From NCBI GenBank assembly GCA_030418545.1, contig QAIB01000003.1:248001-312000 (forward strand): DNA of 64,000 nt, read 5' to 3'. Made by a program: the position numbers and the translations under genes. Origin of the DNA: Xenophilus aerolatus (lineage in GTDB: Bacteria > Pseudomonadota > Gammaproteobacteria > Burkholderiales > Burkholderiaceae_C). This document shows, piece after piece, positions 54,202 through 62,533 of this stretch. Each line of letters begins with the position of its first letter. Position 1 is the first letter of the stretch. Under the pieces are notes generated by a model. The model had not been told where the DNA came from. It searched no databases and saw nothing but the letters and a program-made list of their open reading frames with translations.

Positions 54202-55173
54202 TCAGGCGGCGCCGGACTGCGACGCAGCGGCCGCGTCCACCAGCCAGTGGCGGAAGGCGCCCACGGCCTCGTCGTCGGCGCGCTCCGTGTTCACGACCAG
54301 CGTGTAGTCCGGGCCGCGCCAGGCCGGCTCGGGCAGGGGGCAGACGAGCCGGCCCGCGGCGATCTCGCGCTCGACCAGCGGCAGCGAAGCCAGCGCCACG
54401 CCCAGGCCCGCCACCGCGGCGCCCAGCTGCAGGTAGACATGGTCGAAGTGCAGGTGCCGCGCCCCCTGCAGGCGCGGCGCGCCGGCCTCGTGCAGCCAGT
54501 CGGCCCAGGCGCTGCGCGTGCTCGTGGAATGCAGCAGGGCGTGGTGCCGCAGGTCGGCGGTGCTGCGGATCGGATGGCGCAGCAGCACCGCGGGGCTGCA
54601 GGCCGGCAGACGCAGGTCGGGCAGCAGCACGCTGGAGCTGACGCCGGCCGCGTCCTCGTGGCCCGATCGCACGCCGACATCGAAGGCCTCGCCCACGTAG
54701 CGCAGCTTGCGCGACGTGGTCGACAGCCGCACGTCGATGTGAGGGTAGCGGGCCTGGAAGTCCGCCAGCCGCGGGATCAGCCAGCACAGCGCGAAGCTGG
54801 CCAGCGCGTTCACCCGCACCGTGCCCGACACGCGGCGCGCGCCGCCGTCGGCGCGCAGGCGGGCCGCGCCGGCGGCCAGCCGGTCGAAGGCGCCGCCCAC
54901 GTCGCCCAGCAGCGCGGCCCCCTCGTCCGTGAGCTGCACGCCGCGCGCCCGGCGTTCGAAAAGTGGCATGCCGAACCAGTCCTCGAGCAGGCGAATCTGC
55001 TTGCCCACCGCCCAATGGGTGACGTTCAGCCGTGCCGCCGCGGCGGCGAAGCTGCCCTGCGTTGCCACCGCCTCGAAGGCACGCAGCGCGTTGAGCGGCG
55101 GCAGGCGGCCGCGACCGGCACGCGCTTCCGCGGCATCCAGGGCGTCTGCAGCGACGTGACTTTTTCTCTCCAT
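54202..55173 (-). CDS. LysR-family transcriptional regulator (GcvA-like)
   Basis: This 323-residue regulator has helix-turn-helix LPPLNALRAFEAVATQGSFA and AARLNVTHWAVGKQIRLLED, typical of the GcvA/AmpR branch, and an effector domain with VNALASFALCWLIPRLADFQ. It is divergent from the Fsr-like MFS gene across 54 bp, so it is the probable regulator of that exporter. It is convergent with the ABC ATPase gene. Confidence 0.93.
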   Translation of the reverse strand: MERKSHVAADALDAAEARAGRGRLPPLNALRAFEAVATQGSFAAAAARLNVTHWAVGKQIRLLEDWFGMPLFERRARGVQLTDEGAALLGDVGGAFDRLAAGAARLRADGGARRVSGTVRVNALASFALCWLIPRLADFQARYPHIDVRLSTTSRKLRYVGEAFDVGVRSGHEDAAGVSSSVLLPDLRLPACSPAVLLRHPIRSTADLRHHALLHSTSTRSAWADWLHEAGAPRLQGARHLHFDHVYLQLGAAVAGLGVALASLPLVEREIAAGRLVCPLPEPAWRGPDYTLVVNTERADDEAVGAFRHWLVDAAAASQSGAA

Positions 55174-55227
55174 TGGCGCGATATTAGGTCCGTGGTGCAA
55201 CGAACGGCCGCGCCCTAGCATCGGCCC

Positions 55228-56436
55228 ATGCCTTCCGCCCCACTTGCCGTCACGACGTCCCCGCGGTCGGGTGCTGCGCCGACGCGCAGCCGCGTCCTGT
55301 GGCTCTCCTGCGTGGCACATGCGCTGCACGACGGCTACACCGACATGATCTACGTCCTCTTGCCGGTCTGGCAGGCGGAGTTCGGCCTGGGCTACGGCGC
55401 GCTGGCCGTGCTGCGCGGCCTCTATGGCGGCACCATGGCGGCGCTGCAGCTGCCGGCCGGCTGGCTGGCGCAGCGCATCGGCACGCGCGCCACCCTGGCA
55501 CTGGGAACGCTGCTCGCGGCCGTGGGCTACGCGGCGGCGGGCATGACGGGCAGCCTGGTCGGCCTCGGGCTGGCCCTGGCGCTGGCGGGCAGCGGCTCGA
55601 GCACGCAGCACCCGCTGGCCTCGGGCGCGGTGGCGCGCGCCTACGGCCAGCAGGCGCGCGGCCCGCTGGGCGTCTACAACTTCGCGGGCGACCTGGGCAA
55701 GGCCGCGCTGCCGGCGGCGCTGGCGCTGCTGATCACGCTGGCGCCGTGGCGCCCTGCGCTGTGGGCGATGTCGGCCCTGGGCGTGGCGGTGGCCGTGTGC
55801 CTTGCACTTTTCCTCCCCAAGGTGCCCGTCGGCAGCCAGGCGGCGCACGGCGATGCCGCGTCGGCGGCGCCGGGGTCGCCCACCGGCTTCCGGCTGCTGC
55901 TGGCGATCGGCGTGCTCGACACCGCCGTGCGCATGGGGCTGCTCACCTTCCTGCCCTTCCTGCTCCAGGCCAAGGGCATTCCCGCGCCGCTGCTGGGGGT
56001 GGCGCTGGCGCTGGTGTTCCTCGGCGGGGCAGCGGGCAAATTCGTGTGCGGCTGGCTCGGCGCGCGCCTGGGCGTGACCGGCACGGTGCTGGCGACCGAG
56101 GGCGGCTCGGCGCTGGGCATCGTCGCGCTGCTGCTGTGTCCGCTGTCGCTCGCATGGGTGCTGCTGCCGCTGCTGGGGGCGATGCTCAACGGCACGTCCT
56201 CGGTGCTCTACGGCACGGTGCCCGAGCTGGCGCAGCGCGGCAGCACCGAGCGCGCCTTCGCCATCTTCTACACCGGCGTCATCGCCTCCGGCGCGCTGTC
56301 GCCGGTGCTCTACGGGCTGCTCGGCGACCGGGTGGGCATCGAGCTGGCGACCTGCGCCACCGTGTTGACAGCGCTGGCGATCCTTCCGATGGCCCTGGCG
56401 CTGCGTCCTCGGCTCGTGCGGGCTGCCGTGGCCTGA
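55228..56436 (+). CDS. MFS efflux transporter (Fsr/fosmidomycin-resistance-like)
   Basis: This 402-residue, ~12-helix protein has an early CVAHALHDGYTDMIYVLLPV segment characteristic of the Fsr group, RGLYGGTMAALQLPAGWLAQ, and GSGSSTQHPLASGAVARAYG. The group exports drugs and other metabolites; the substrate here is unknown. It is divergent from a LysR gene. The SDR gene follows 46 nt downstream and may be cotranscribed. Confidence 0.85.
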   Translation: MPSAPLAVTTSPRSGAAPTRSRVLWLSCVAHALHDGYTDMIYVLLPVWQAEFGLGYGALAVLRGLYGGTMAALQLPAGWLAQRIGTRATLALGTLLAAVGYAAAGMTGSLVGLGLALALAGSGSSTQHPLASGAVARAYGQQARGPLGVYNFAGDLGKAALPAALALLITLAPWRPALWAMSALGVAVAVCLALFLPKVPVGSQAAHGDAASAAPGSPTGFRLLLAIGVLDTAVRMGLLTFLPFLLQAKGIPAPLLGVALALVFLGGAAGKFVCGWLGARLGVTGTVLATEGGSALGIVALLLCPLSLAWVLLPLLGAMLNGTSSVLYGTVPELAQRGSTERAFAIFYTGVIASGALSPVLYGLLGDRVGIELATCATVLTALAILPMALALRPRLVRAAVA

Positions 56437-56482
56437 GCGCGGTCGCTCGCGTTGCCCGATTCCATCTCCCAAGGTCGCCCGC

Positions 56483-57244
56483 ATGAACACTGTGTCCCAA
56501 GCCCCCCTCATCCTCGTCACCGGCGGCAGCCGCGGCGTCGGCGCGGCGACCGCACGCCTGGCCGCCGAGCGCGGCTACGACGTGGCGATCAGCTTCGTCG
56601 CCAACGAGGCCGCGGCCGAGGCGGTGGCGGGCGACGTGCGGGCGCTCGGACGCCGGGCGCTGGCCGTGCGCGCGGACAGCGCCGACCCGGCGCAGGTCGC
56701 GCAGCTCTTCGACGCCATCGACCGCCACTTCGGACGCATCGACGTGCTGGTGAACAACGCCGCCATCATCGCTCGCCAGTCGCGGCTGGAGGGCCTGGAC
56801 TTCGAGCGCATGCAGCGCATCTTCGCCGTCAACGCGATCGGGCCCATGCTGTGTGCGCAGCAGGCGGTCCGGCGTATGTCGCAGCGCCACGGCGGGCGCG
56901 GCGGCGTGGTGATCAACGTGTCCTCGGCCTCGGCCCGGCTCGGCAGCCCCAACGAATACGTCGACTATGCGGCGTCCAAGGGCGCGCTCGAGACCTTCAC
57001 CACCGGCCTGGCGAAGGAGGTGGCGCGCGAGGGCATTCGCGTCAACGGCCTGCGTCCCGGCCACATCTACACCGAGATGCATGCCAGCGGCGGCGAGCCC
57101 GGCCGCGTGGACCGCGTCAAGGAGTCGATACCGATGGGCCGGGGCGGGCAGCCGGAGGAGGTCGCGCGGGCGATCCTGTGGCTGGCGAGCGCCGAGGCCT
57201 CCTTCGTCACCGGCACCTTCCTGGACGTGACCGGCGGCAAGTGA
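56483..57244 (+). CDS. Short-chain dehydrogenase/reductase (classical SDR)
   Basis: This 253-residue enzyme has the cofactor loop ILVTGGSRGVGAATARLAAE, the NAG-type motif VLVNNAAIIARQSRL, catalytic Ser in VINVSSASARLGSPNEY and YxxxK in YVDYAASKGALETF. The C-terminus is the usual SFVTGTFLDVTGGK. It resembles glucose-1-dehydrogenase/FabG-like enzymes. The substrate is unknown; it may act with the preceding exporter. Confidence 0.92.
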   Translation: MNTVSQAPLILVTGGSRGVGAATARLAAERGYDVAISFVANEAAAEAVAGDVRALGRRALAVRADSADPAQVAQLFDAIDRHFGRIDVLVNNAAIIARQSRLEGLDFERMQRIFAVNAIGPMLCAQQAVRRMSQRHGGRGGVVINVSSASARLGSPNEYVDYAASKGALETFTTGLAKEVAREGIRVNGLRPGHIYTEMHASGGEPGRVDRVKESIPMGRGGQPEEVARAILWLASAEASFVTGTFLDVTGGK

Positions 57245-57290
57245 GCCGCTCGGGGAGAGTGGATACGCAGTTTGGCCGCGCTCGCAGCGC

Positions 57291-58568
57291 CTACCAGCTG
57301 CCCGAGGCCCCGCCGCCGCTGCTCGATCCGCCGCCGGCGCCGGACGAGGACGAACTGCTGCTCGACGACGACGATGATGACGACCGATCGTCGTCGTCGC
57401 TGCCGCCGGATCCGGCGCTCCATCCGTTGCCGGCCGCCACGACGAAGGCGAGCAGGAAGCTCACCAGCACGACGACGGCGTCGAGCAAGCCCGGCGGCCC
57501 CACCATCGCACCGCCGTCGTGCAGCTGCCAGAGCCCCACGCCCGTGAGGAACAGCGCCGCGACAAGCCGCAGCGCGAAGCCCCTGCGGCTGGCGCGCCAG
57601 GCCTTGACCATCATGAACAGCGTGGTCGCCACCAGGCCCAGCGCGAAGCCGCCGATGCCCAGGAAGAAGAGCCCCTCAAGGACGGCCTCCCCGCCGGCGA
57701 CGCGGCCCCACGCGATCAGGGCCGCAACGAGGCCCGCGAGACCCAGCGCAACCCACCGCGCCGTCCGCGAGATGCCGAGGATCCACCCCAGCACCACGAA
57801 GACCGGCGCGATCATCAGGCCCCCGATGGCCACGCCCAGGTGCGCCGTTGCGGCGCCGCCGAGCAGCGGGCCAACGGCGGTGGCCACCGACGTGACCCGC
57901 CAGCGCGGCTTTCGCCGGGCATGCCACACGCCCACCAGCAGGCTCCACGCCAGCACGGCGATGAAGACCATGCCTTCGGGCGTCAGCCGCATGGGCGCAT
58001 CGGTGCCCTCGTCGGCGTCGGCGGGTGCGTCGCCGCGCAGGCGCTGGTCCAGCGCGTCGATGGCGCCCCGCAACCCGCCGGCGTAGTCGTCCTCGCGAAA
58101 GCGCGGGGCCATCACGCGGTCGACGATGCGCGCCGCCGCGATGTCGGGCACCGTGCCCTCCAGCCCCTGGCCGACCTCGATGCGCATGCGCCGGTCGGTC
58201 AGCGCCACCACGATCAGTAGCCCGTCGTCGCGCGCGGCATCGCCGGGCTTCCAGGCCTCGAACACGCGCAGCGCGAAGGGGGCGATGTCCTCCTCCCCAG
58301 TGCTCGAGACGATCAGCACGGCAAGCTGTGCCTGCGTGGCGGCCTCGACTTCCGCGATGCGTTCCCGCAGGGCCTGCGCATCGTCTTCGTCGAGGGTGTC
58401 GGTGGTGTCGACGACGCGGGACGAGAAGGCTGGCACCTCGAGCAGGTCGGCGCGTGCCGGCGTCGAGAAGACGATCAGCGCCGTCAGCCACAGCAGCAGC
58501 GACCGGCCGCACCAGCGCATCCACTTGGCGCAGGCCGAAGCGGGCAGCGACGTGTGCGATTTCGCCAT
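57291..58568 (-). CDS. TPM-domain (YgcG-like) membrane protein with poly-Ser tail
   Basis: This 425-residue protein has a signal/anchor (LLLWLTALIVFSTPARA) and a TPM domain (RVVDTTDTLDEDDAQALRER, AQLAVLIVSSTGEEDIAPFA, RRMRIEVGQGLEGTVPDIAA). About six membrane helices follow, then a low-complexity end: an Asp-rich stretch, fourteen consecutive Ser, and a Gly/Ser tail ending ASGSW. TPM proteins are linked to photosystem repair in plants; bacterial roles are uncertain. Its ATG directly follows the pbpC stop with no gap. Confidence 0.85.
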   Translation of the reverse strand: MAKSHTSLPASACAKWMRWCGRSLLLWLTALIVFSTPARADLLEVPAFSSRVVDTTDTLDEDDAQALRERIAEVEAATQAQLAVLIVSSTGEEDIAPFALRVFEAWKPGDAARDDGLLIVVALTDRRMRIEVGQGLEGTVPDIAAARIVDRVMAPRFREDDYAGGLRGAIDALDQRLRGDAPADADEGTDAPMRLTPEGMVFIAVLAWSLLVGVWHARRKPRWRVTSVATAVGPLLGGAATAHLGVAIGGLMIAPVFVVLGWILGISRTARWVALGLAGLVAALIAWGRVAGGEAVLEGLFFLGIGGFALGLVATTLFMMVKAWRASRRGFALRLVAALFLTGVGLWQLHDGGAMVGPPGLLDAVVVLVSFLLAFVVAAGNGWSAGSGGSDDDDRSSSSSSSSSSSSSSGAGGGSSSGGGASGSW

Positions 58569-60905
58569 TCAGCGCCGCCGGGCCGGCGCGGCCACGCCGG
58601 CGCCGCGCACCTCGAGCTGGATGGTGTCGAGCACCTGGCCCTGCGCGTCGGCCAGCTCGATCGTGTGGCGGCCGGGCCAGGGCAGCCATTGCGCTGTGGT
58701 GCCGCGCGCGAAGGGCTTGCCGTCGATGCGCCACTGCACGTCGCGGCCGGCGCCATCGGATTCGAAGCTCACGCGCTGGTTTCGCGGCGGGATGTCGGGG
58801 TCGAGCGCGAGGATCGTGCCCTGCGTCGGCGCGGTGATGCGGGCCGGGTTGCCGTCCTTGGCATCCGAAGTACCCGCAGCCCCCGCGGGACGGGCCCGGG
58901 CAGCGATCGTTTCCATGGCAAAGAGCGGCTGTTCGGTGCCGGCGATGAACCACTCGCTGCGCGCCGCCTCGATGGGCTCGCCATTCCAGTCGCCGAAACG
59001 GACCTGTGCCTGCACCAGCCCCGGCGGCGGCGTGGGCGCGCGGCTGGCCTCGCGCTGGTGCAGGAAGCGCAGGGTCTCGGCCCACAGCGGCGCGGCGCCG
59101 GTGGTGCCGCTCACGTCCCACATCGGCGCGCCGCTGGCGTTGCCGATCCACACGCCGACGGTGTAGCGCTCGGACCAGCCCACGGCCCAGTTGTCGCGCA
59201 TGTCCTTGCTGGTGCCGGTCTTCACCGCCGTCCAGAAGCGCGTGCCCAGCACGCTGTCGACGCCGAAGGTGCGGGTGCGGGCGTTGGCGTCCGACAGGAT
59301 GTCGCCGACGATGAAGGCAGCGCGCGCATCGAGCGCGGGCGTGAAGGCGACGGCCTCGCGCCGCGCGGGCAGCAGCAGGCGCGTGCCGCTCGCACGTCCG
59401 CCGTTGGCCAGCGTGCGGAAGGCGTTGGCCAGCTGCAGCAGCGTGAGTTCGGCGCTGCCCAGCGCCAGGCTGTAGCCGTAGTAGTCGCCGCTTTGCGCCA
59501 GGGTGATGCCGGCGCGCTGCAGCTGGCGCGCGAAGGCGTCGGGCGAGACCATGACCAGCGTGCGCACGGCGGGCACGTTGAGCGAGGCCGCCAGCGCGGT
59601 GCGCACCGACACCGGCCCCTTGAAGTGCCGGTCGTAGTTCTGCGGGATGTACAGCCCGCCCGAGGTCGCGATCTGCGCCGACGAGTCCTCCAGCAGCGAG
59701 GCGGCCGTGAGCCGGCGCTCGGCGATCGCCTGCGCATAGAGCAGCGGCTTGAGCGTGGAGCCCGGCTGGCGCGGGGCCAGCACGGCGTCGACCTCGGCCG
59801 CGCGGCTGAGCTGGCCCGAGGAGCCGACCCAGGCCAGCACCTCGCCGCTGGCGTTGTCGAGCACGACCAGCGCGCCGTCTTCCACGTTGCGGCCGCGCAG
59901 CTCGCGCAGGTGGCGTTGCAGGCTCTGCAGGGCGAAGCGCTGCAGCGGCGCGCGCAGGGTGGTGCGCAGCTCGGTCGGCGCCGGCGCGTTGCCGTCCGCT
60001 TCACGCGCGGCGCGCAGGGCCTGGCGCGCGAGGTGGGGCGCGATGCCCTCGCTGGCCTCGAAGGCGCGACGTTGCACGACCGCGGAAGTGAACATCTCGA
60101 GCGCAACACAAGATGTGGCCCCCACGCTCGGCACTTCGTGTCCTCGCTGCCCCCCGGGGGGGCGCTCGCTTGCTTGGGGCGGCCCGGCGCTGCGCTCGGG
60201 CCCCTTGTCCGGCGCAGCCATGCTCTTCATCACCTCGCAGGCCCGCTGCGCGACCAGTGCCGGCTTCGCGTTGGGCGCACGCACCAGCGCCGCGGCCACG
60301 GCCGCCTCGCGCGCGTCGAGCCCGTGCGGCGCCTTGTCGAACAGCGTGCGCGAGAGCGCGTCGATGCCCACCAGTTCGCCGCGAAAGGGCACGAGGTTGA
60401 GGTACGCCTCCAGCACCTGGTCCTTGCGCCATTGGCGTTCGAGCTGGGTCGCGGTAACGGCCTGGCCGATCTTCTGGCCCACGCTGCGCCCGCCGCTGGC
60501 ACGGCGCAGGTCGTCGTCCAGCAGGCCGGCCAGCTGCATCGTGATGGTCGACGCGCCGCGCGTTTTCGTGTTCCACAGGTTCGCCCAGGCAGCGGACGAG
60601 ACAGCGCGCCAGTCCACGCCGCTGTGTTCGTAGAAGCGCCGGTCCTCGCTGAGCACCAGCGCCGTGCGCAGCGCGGGCGACACGTCGGCCAGCGCCGTCC
60701 ATTGGCCGCGCCGCACCGTGGCGTCGGTGCGCACGCGCTGCAGCAGTTCGCCGTTGCGGTCGAGCACGCGCAGGTCGGAGGGACGGAATTCACCGCGCAC
60801 CTGCTCGAAGCTGTCGACGGCCCACGCGCCGGCCGCGGCCTGGGCCAGGAGCAGCGCCGCCAGTGCGGGGCGCCACGGGATCGGGCGGAAGCCGGGGAGC
60901 GTCAT
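58569..60905 (-). CDS. pbpC: Penicillin-binding protein 1C
   Basis: This 778-residue bifunctional peptidoglycan synthase has GT51 motifs SEDRRFYEHSGVD and RGASTITMQLAG. The transpeptidase has the active-site Ser in PGSTLKPLLYAQAI and KTGTS. A C-terminal PBP1C domain (PTQGTILALDPDIPPRNQRV) follows. Between the two catalytic domains (residues ~228-268) is a foreign-looking segment (KGPERSAGPPQASERPPGGQ) encoded by a REP-like element. The expected partner, the large alpha-2-macroglobulin gene, is not adjacent. Confidence 0.94.
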   Translation of the reverse strand: MTLPGFRPIPWRPALAALLLAQAAAGAWAVDSFEQVRGEFRPSDLRVLDRNGELLQRVRTDATVRRGQWTALADVSPALRTALVLSEDRRFYEHSGVDWRAVSSAAWANLWNTKTRGASTITMQLAGLLDDDLRRASGGRSVGQKIGQAVTATQLERQWRKDQVLEAYLNLVPFRGELVGIDALSRTLFDKAPHGLDAREAAVAAALVRAPNAKPALVAQRACEVMKSMAAPDKGPERSAGPPQASERPPGGQRGHEVPSVGATSCVALEMFTSAVVQRRAFEASEGIAPHLARQALRAAREADGNAPAPTELRTTLRAPLQRFALQSLQRHLRELRGRNVEDGALVVLDNASGEVLAWVGSSGQLSRAAEVDAVLAPRQPGSTLKPLLYAQAIAERRLTAASLLEDSSAQIATSGGLYIPQNYDRHFKGPVSVRTALAASLNVPAVRTLVMVSPDAFARQLQRAGITLAQSGDYYGYSLALGSAELTLLQLANAFRTLANGGRASGTRLLLPARREAVAFTPALDARAAFIVGDILSDANARTRTFGVDSVLGTRFWTAVKTGTSKDMRDNWAVGWSERYTVGVWIGNASGAPMWDVSGTTGAAPLWAETLRFLHQREASRAPTPPPGLVQAQVRFGDWNGEPIEAARSEWFIAGTEQPLFAMETIAARARPAGAAGTSDAKDGNPARITAPTQGTILALDPDIPPRNQRVSFESDGAGRDVQWRIDGKPFARGTTAQWLPWPGRHTIELADAQGQVLDTIQLEVRGAGVAAPARRR
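60113..60210 (-). repeat. REP-like element inserted in frame in pbpC
   Basis: The stretch carries CCCCCACGCTCGGCACTTCG, a CCCCCC-GGGGGGG palindrome (60150-60162) and a GGCCCG (60181-60186) / CGGGCC (60197-60202) hairpin. I recall this composition as a recurrent intergenic element of Comamonadaceae. Here it is read through as part of the PBP1C inter-domain linker. Confidence 0.6.
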
Positions 60906-61070
60906 TCGTCGGTCGGCGCAACGACGAGCCAAGCGGTGCGCGGCAGGAAGGAGAAGGAGGGCAGCATGACGGGAAGCGGGGCAGCGGACGGGCGGGCAGC
61001 GGCCCGGCCTGACGATGGGCGATTTTGCGTCGCCGCCGGCCAGGCGCGACGGTGGTCGGCGGGCGTTGAG

Positions 61071-61127
61071 AGAAAAGCGGCTGAAACGGCCGTCCCTTCT
61101 GGATTTGATGCTATCAAAAGAGGAGCG
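61071..61127 (+). repeat. Dispersed ~60-bp repeat, copy G (forward)
   Basis: AAAAGCGGCTGAAACGGCCG, then TCCCTTCTGG and a final GCTATCAAAAGAGGAGC. It lies in the 364-bp gap between pbpC and the small lipoprotein gene (60906-61269). The rest of that gap is GC-rich with no recognisable gene. Confidence 0.7.
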
Positions 61128-61269
61128 ATCGCCCGGTGCGCGACGCCTGGCGGGGGCGCGCGAAGGACTGCCGCTCGGGGCGCGCGCCTACCCGCGGGCG
61201 GTGGCCCTGTCTGGCGGGTCGGCGGCAACGGCGAGGCGAAGGTTCGGGCTCTTGCCAGGAGAGATGCCC

Positions 61270-61479
61270 ATGAAAAGACTTGCTGCCCTCTTCACCGCCG
61301 CCGCCGTGCTGTCCGGCTGCGTGGCCGTGCCTTATGACCGCCCGCCGCCGCCGCGTCCGGCACCGGGCTACGGCGACCGGGACCGCGATGGCGTGCCCAA
61401 TCGCTACGACCGCGATCGTGATGGCGACGGCGTGCCGAACCGGGCCGACCGCCGGCCGAACGACCCCTGGCGCAACTGA
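61270..61479 (+). CDS. Tiny lipoprotein with Asp-rich calcium-binding-like repeats
   Basis: This 69-residue protein has a lipobox (AAAVLSGC, Cys about residue 17). The mature part is Pro-rich, then has DRDRDGVPNRYDRDRDGDGV and NRADRRPND, which resembles thrombospondin type 3 DxDxDG calcium loops. AGGAG is well spaced from 61270 and too close to the ATG at 61264. It is probably an outer-membrane or periplasmic lipoprotein of unknown role, transcribed alone. Confidence 0.75.
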   Translation: MKRLAALFTAAAVLSGCVAVPYDRPPPPRPAPGYGDRDRDGVPNRYDRDRDGDGVPNRADRRPNDPWRN

Positions 61480-61526
61480 GGGCGTGATGGGCTCGCGTGA
61501 CGCACCCCGCGTCGCGCGAGCTGCGA

Positions 61527-62507
61527 TCAGTTCAGGGTGATCTGCGCCTGCCGGGCCACCTCGGTGAACTTGGCCAAGCTCTTCTGCACGGCAGCCTGCG
61601 CTTCGGCCGGCGACATCGTGCTCGCCACCTGTCCGCCGGCCTCGAGCGCGTGCTTCACCTCGGAGGCGGAGGCCGCCTTGAGGATGGCGGCGTTCATCCG
61701 GCTCACCACCGCGTCGGGGGTGCCCTTGGGCGCGGCGACGGCGAAGTACTGCGTGGCCTCGTAGCCCTTGAGTCCCGCCTGGTCCATGGTCGGCACGTCC
61801 GGCAGGCTGGGCACGCGGAAGGGCGTGGTGACCGCATAGGCCTTGAGCTGGCCCGACTTGATCTGCGCGAGCACCGGCGTGAGCCCCAGCATGCCCAACT
61901 TGACCTGCCCGCCCGCCACGTCGACGACCGCCTGGCCGCCGCCCTTGTAGGGCACGTGCAGCATCTTCGTGCCGGCCATGGTGTTGAAGAGCTCGCCGGC
62001 CAGGTGCTGCCCGGTGCCGATGCCCGAGCTCGCGAAGTCCCATTTGTCGGGTTCGGCCTTCATCGCGGCGATCAGCGCCTTGAGGTCCGACGGCGCCTGC
62101 GCGGCCCGGCCCACGAGCACGATGGGGCCCTGGGACAGCATGGCCACGGCCTTGAGCTCCGTGCCGATCTGCGGCTGCGGCCGCGCGAACAGCACCGGCC
62201 CCGGCACGGTGACCAGCGTGTAGCCGTCGGCGCCCGCACGGGCCGCTTGCTGCAGCGCCAGCGCGCCGGACGCGCCCGGCACGTTGTCCACCACGATCGA
62301 CTGGCCGATCTGGTCGGACACGCTCTTGGCGAAGGCGCGCGTGAGCACGTCCACCGAGCCGCCCGGCACGTAGCCGACGATCCAGGTGATCGGGCGCGCG
62401 GTGGGCCAGGGCTTGTCGGCGTAGGCCGCCGTGCACAGGGGCACCGCGGCGAGCAGGGCGGCGACGCGCAGCAGCGACCGTCGGGCGATGGAAGAGGAGC
62501 GGGGCAT
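61527..62507 (-). CDS. Bug/TctC-family solute-binding protein
   Basis: This 326-residue periplasmic protein has a signal peptide (SSSIARRSLLRVAALLAAVP, cleaved after AYA). Motifs are ITWIVGYVPGGSVDVLTRAF, VDNVPGASGALALQQAARAG, SSGIGTGQHLAGELFNTMAG and HVPYKGGGQAVVDVAGGQVK. AGGA precedes the ATG at 62507. An alternative ATG at 62537 overlaps the sulfatase stop (ATGA), so coupling is possible. It may bind the product of the sulfatase. Confidence 0.92.
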   Translation of the reverse strand: MPRSSSIARRSLLRVAALLAAVPLCTAAYADKPWPTARPITWIVGYVPGGSVDVLTRAFAKSVSDQIGQSIVVDNVPGASGALALQQAARAGADGYTLVTVPGPVLFARPQPQIGTELKAVAMLSQGPIVLVGRAAQAPSDLKALIAAMKAEPDKWDFASSGIGTGQHLAGELFNTMAGTKMLHVPYKGGGQAVVDVAGGQVKLGMLGLTPVLAQIKSGQLKAYAVTTPFRVPSLPDVPTMDQAGLKGYEATQYFAVAAPKGTPDAVVSRMNAAILKAASASEVKHALEAGGQVASTMSPAEAQAAVQKSLAKFTEVARQAQITLN

Positions 62508-62533
62508 GGCGGGTCCTGGGGTCTTGGTGGCGG

